A DNA stretch of 35,784 nt from a virus, in IMG/VR virus record IMGVR_UViG_3300014501_000044, positions 1 through 35,784 of that record; one strand, written 5' to 3'. Position 1 is the stretch's first letter, and every line of letters begins with the position of its first letter. Below the pieces are notes generated by a model. That model saw nothing but the letters and a program-made list of their open reading frames with translations, was not told where the DNA came from and did not search any database. Below are positions 34,520-35,784 of this stretch, piece after piece. Both the position numbers and the translations under genes were made by a program.

Positions 34520-34954
34520 ATGAAAATATCTGATGAATGGGAAACACCCCAATGGCTATTTGATCAACTTGATTCTGAATTTCATTTTGATATTGATGCT
34601 TGCGCAACAAAAGAAAATACAAAATGTAAGAATTTTTATGAAAGTTGTTTGACGCTTCCACATTGGGATCATGGCGATATATTCTTCATGAACCCACCTT
34701 ATAGCAATCCAAAGCCATTTTTATTAAAAGCATGGGAAGAAAGTCGAAAAGGCGCAACTGTCGTATGCATTGTTAAATGCGATACCAGTACATCATGGTG
34801 GGGCATATTCTGGGATTATGAAAAACATTGTCCTAAGCCAGGAATTGAGATCAGGTTTTTGCCTAAAAGATTAAGGTTTGTTAGATCTGATAAAAAATTA
34901 GATAATGCCAATTTTCCGTCAGCAATTATTATTATGAAATTGCCTAAAGAATGA
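34520..34954 (+). CDS. Phage Dam-type DNA N6-adenine methyltransferase (144 aa)
   Basis: The start at 34520 (MKISDEWETPQWLFDQLDSE) overlaps the stop of a seven-codon ORF at 34500-34523 (ATGA-type coupling). GGAG lies eight bases upstream. Motifs: FHFDIDACA near residue 24-32, MNPPYS (catalytic NPPY) near residue 70-75, and a conserved Trp pair SWWGIFW. The length and motif order match the phage DNA N-6-adenine methyltransferase family (PF05869), which is smaller than host Dam. It likely modifies phage DNA against host restriction or for timing. The target site cannot be read from the sequence. Confidence 0.88.
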   Translation: MKISDEWETPQWLFDQLDSEFHFDIDACATKENTKCKNFYESCLTLPHWDHGDIFFMNPPYSNPKPFLLKAWEESRKGATVVCIVKCDTSTSWWGIFWDYEKHCPKPGIEIRFLPKRLRFVRSDKKLDNANFPSAIIIMKLPKE

Positions 34955-34984
34955 TAAAATATACATTTTTATAAGGAAATGATT

Positions 34985-35092
34985 ATGACAAATGAAATTG
35001 AAAATGGAATTCTAACAGCTGCTGAGGAAGTATTACCGAATAATCCTGCTGTAGAGGTCATTGCGGCCGCTTCTGGTATTAAAGATGTGTAA
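34985..35092 (+). CDS. Small acidic peptide (35 aa)
   Basis: Starts after ATAAGGAAATG with MTNEIENGILTAAEEVLPNN, then AVEVIAAASGIKDV. Acidic and probably helical. It has a clean ribosome site and lies between two genes in the same direction, but nothing else supports a function. Confidence 0.5.
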   Translation: MTNEIENGILTAAEEVLPNNPAVEVIAAASGIKDV

Positions 35093-35102
35093 GGGGCATC
35101 AT

Positions 35103-35237
35103 ATGGTTTTTATACTTGATATTACTTTTTTGTTCGGGTTTATAGCTGGGCTATTATTTGCTGGTTTTTTCCCTAATGCTTTTCTTTTACTAAAAAATAA
35201 GGTAAAAAGCTGGTTTAGTGATTGCAGTCATAAATAG
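35103..35237 (+). CDS. Small single-pass membrane protein (44 aa)
   Basis: MVFILDITFLFGFIAGLLFA followed by GFFPNAFLLLKNKVKSWF: one N-terminal membrane helix and a basic tail with two Cys/Ser-rich turns. Starts after AAGGGG. Such tiny membrane proteins are frequent in phage replication-side operons. No function is assigned. Confidence 0.6.
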   Translation: MVFILDITFLFGFIAGLLFAGFFPNAFLLLKNKVKSWFSDCSHK

Positions 35238-35251
35238 TAACGGAGTATTAA

Positions 35252-35601
35252 ATGTTAGAAGATATGAAATTGAAAGATTTAATGCAATTAATATCAATGT
35301 TAAAGCCTGTTAATGATATAAAAAAAGAATACCAGGGCTATAAGATTGTAAGGACATATTCTGCTGGTGTTTTCGCTGGTTATATTGAATCTAGAACTGG
35401 TCGTGAAGTTGTCATGACTAATGCTAGACGTCTTTGGATGTGGTCGGGCGCGGCATCATTGTCTCAACTAGCCATAGAGGGCACAAAAAATCCAGAAAGT
35501 TGTAAATTTCCATGCGAAGTTGCACGCGTGGAATTATTAGAGGTCATAGAAATTATAGATTGTACTGAAAAAGCTGAAAAATCTATAAAGGAAGTACCAA
35601 T

Positions 35602-35614
<13 letters not shown>
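35252..35614 (+). CDS. DUF6948-like phage protein (120 aa)
   Basis: The core YKIVRTYSAGVFAGYIESRT, then GREVVMTNARRLWMWSGAAS and LSQLAIEGTKNPESCKFPCE, is very characteristic. I know it from phages as a conserved small protein (DUF6948) of unknown function. A central beta domain ends VARVELLEVIEIIDCTEKA, with a C-terminal VPIWKQ. Its last 13 bases overlap the start of the Gly-Tyr repeat gene, and I recall such repeat ORFs behind this family in other phages. The coupling suggests the two act together. Confidence 0.8.

Positions 35615-35784
<170 letters not shown>

Overview
The window looks like an almost complete genome of a P22-like podovirus infecting a proteobacterium. The evidence is a contiguous minus-strand block in classic P22 order: small and large terminase, portal, scaffold, P22-type coat, gp4-like adaptor, gp10-like stabilisation protein, ejection proteins and a fibre or tailspike. 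The promoters are E. coli-like sigma-70 (TTGACR, 17 bp, TATAAT-like) and one perfect DnaA box is present. The host cannot be named from the sequence. The window opens and closes inside the same GC-rich Gly-Tyr/Ser/Asp repeat, so the contig is probably a circular or permuted molecule whose assembly broke in that repeat. No integrase, excisionase, ParA or att site was recognised, although an XRE-type repressor is present.

Layout. 1-213: the 3' end of the repeat gene and a second short repeat ORF. 214-1150: about 0.9 kb without a convincing gene, packed with inverted repeats, multibranch folds and at least two tRNA-like elements with abnormal anticodon arms. 1151-1824 (+): four tiny overlapping genes, two of them zinc ribbons. 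1933-2148 (-): XRE repressor, divergent from an early operon (2246-3989) with a Sak4-like ATPase and an SSB-like protein. 4104-5507 (+): a repeat-built structural protein. 5515-6027 (-): endonuclease VII. 6183-6416 (+) and 6462-6821 (-): two small, separately promoted genes converging on a strong terminator. 6912-27395 (-): the virion and packaging block, read from the terminases near 27.4 kb down to the tail genes near 7 kb. 27539-29811 (+): an operator-controlled gene, three tiny membrane proteins, an Ala/Tyr-rich protein, an HNH endonuclease and an unknown protein. 29759-31869 (-): replication initiator with iterons and a DnaA box inside its gene, an amber-interrupted ORF, a VRR-NUC-like nuclease, a zinc-ribbon protein, an M15 endolysin and a small membrane protein. 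32279-35784 (+): a run of small, mostly overlapping genes including DUF3310, a Dam-type methylase and a DUF6948-like protein that overlaps the start of the Gly-Tyr repeat gene.

The genes form a regulated phage programme. One operator motif, ATATAC-N5-GTATAT, sits on three sigma-70 promoters far apart (2185-2218, 6852-6868, 27466-27513). This suggests a single repressor regulon, with the XRE protein at 1933-2148 as the natural candidate. Replication likely starts at the iterons inside the initiator gene. Recombination is handled by the Sak4/SSB pair and endonuclease VII. The parts I find most unusual are the structured tRNA-like region, the Gly-Tyr repeat genes, the shared operator and the in-frame amber gene.
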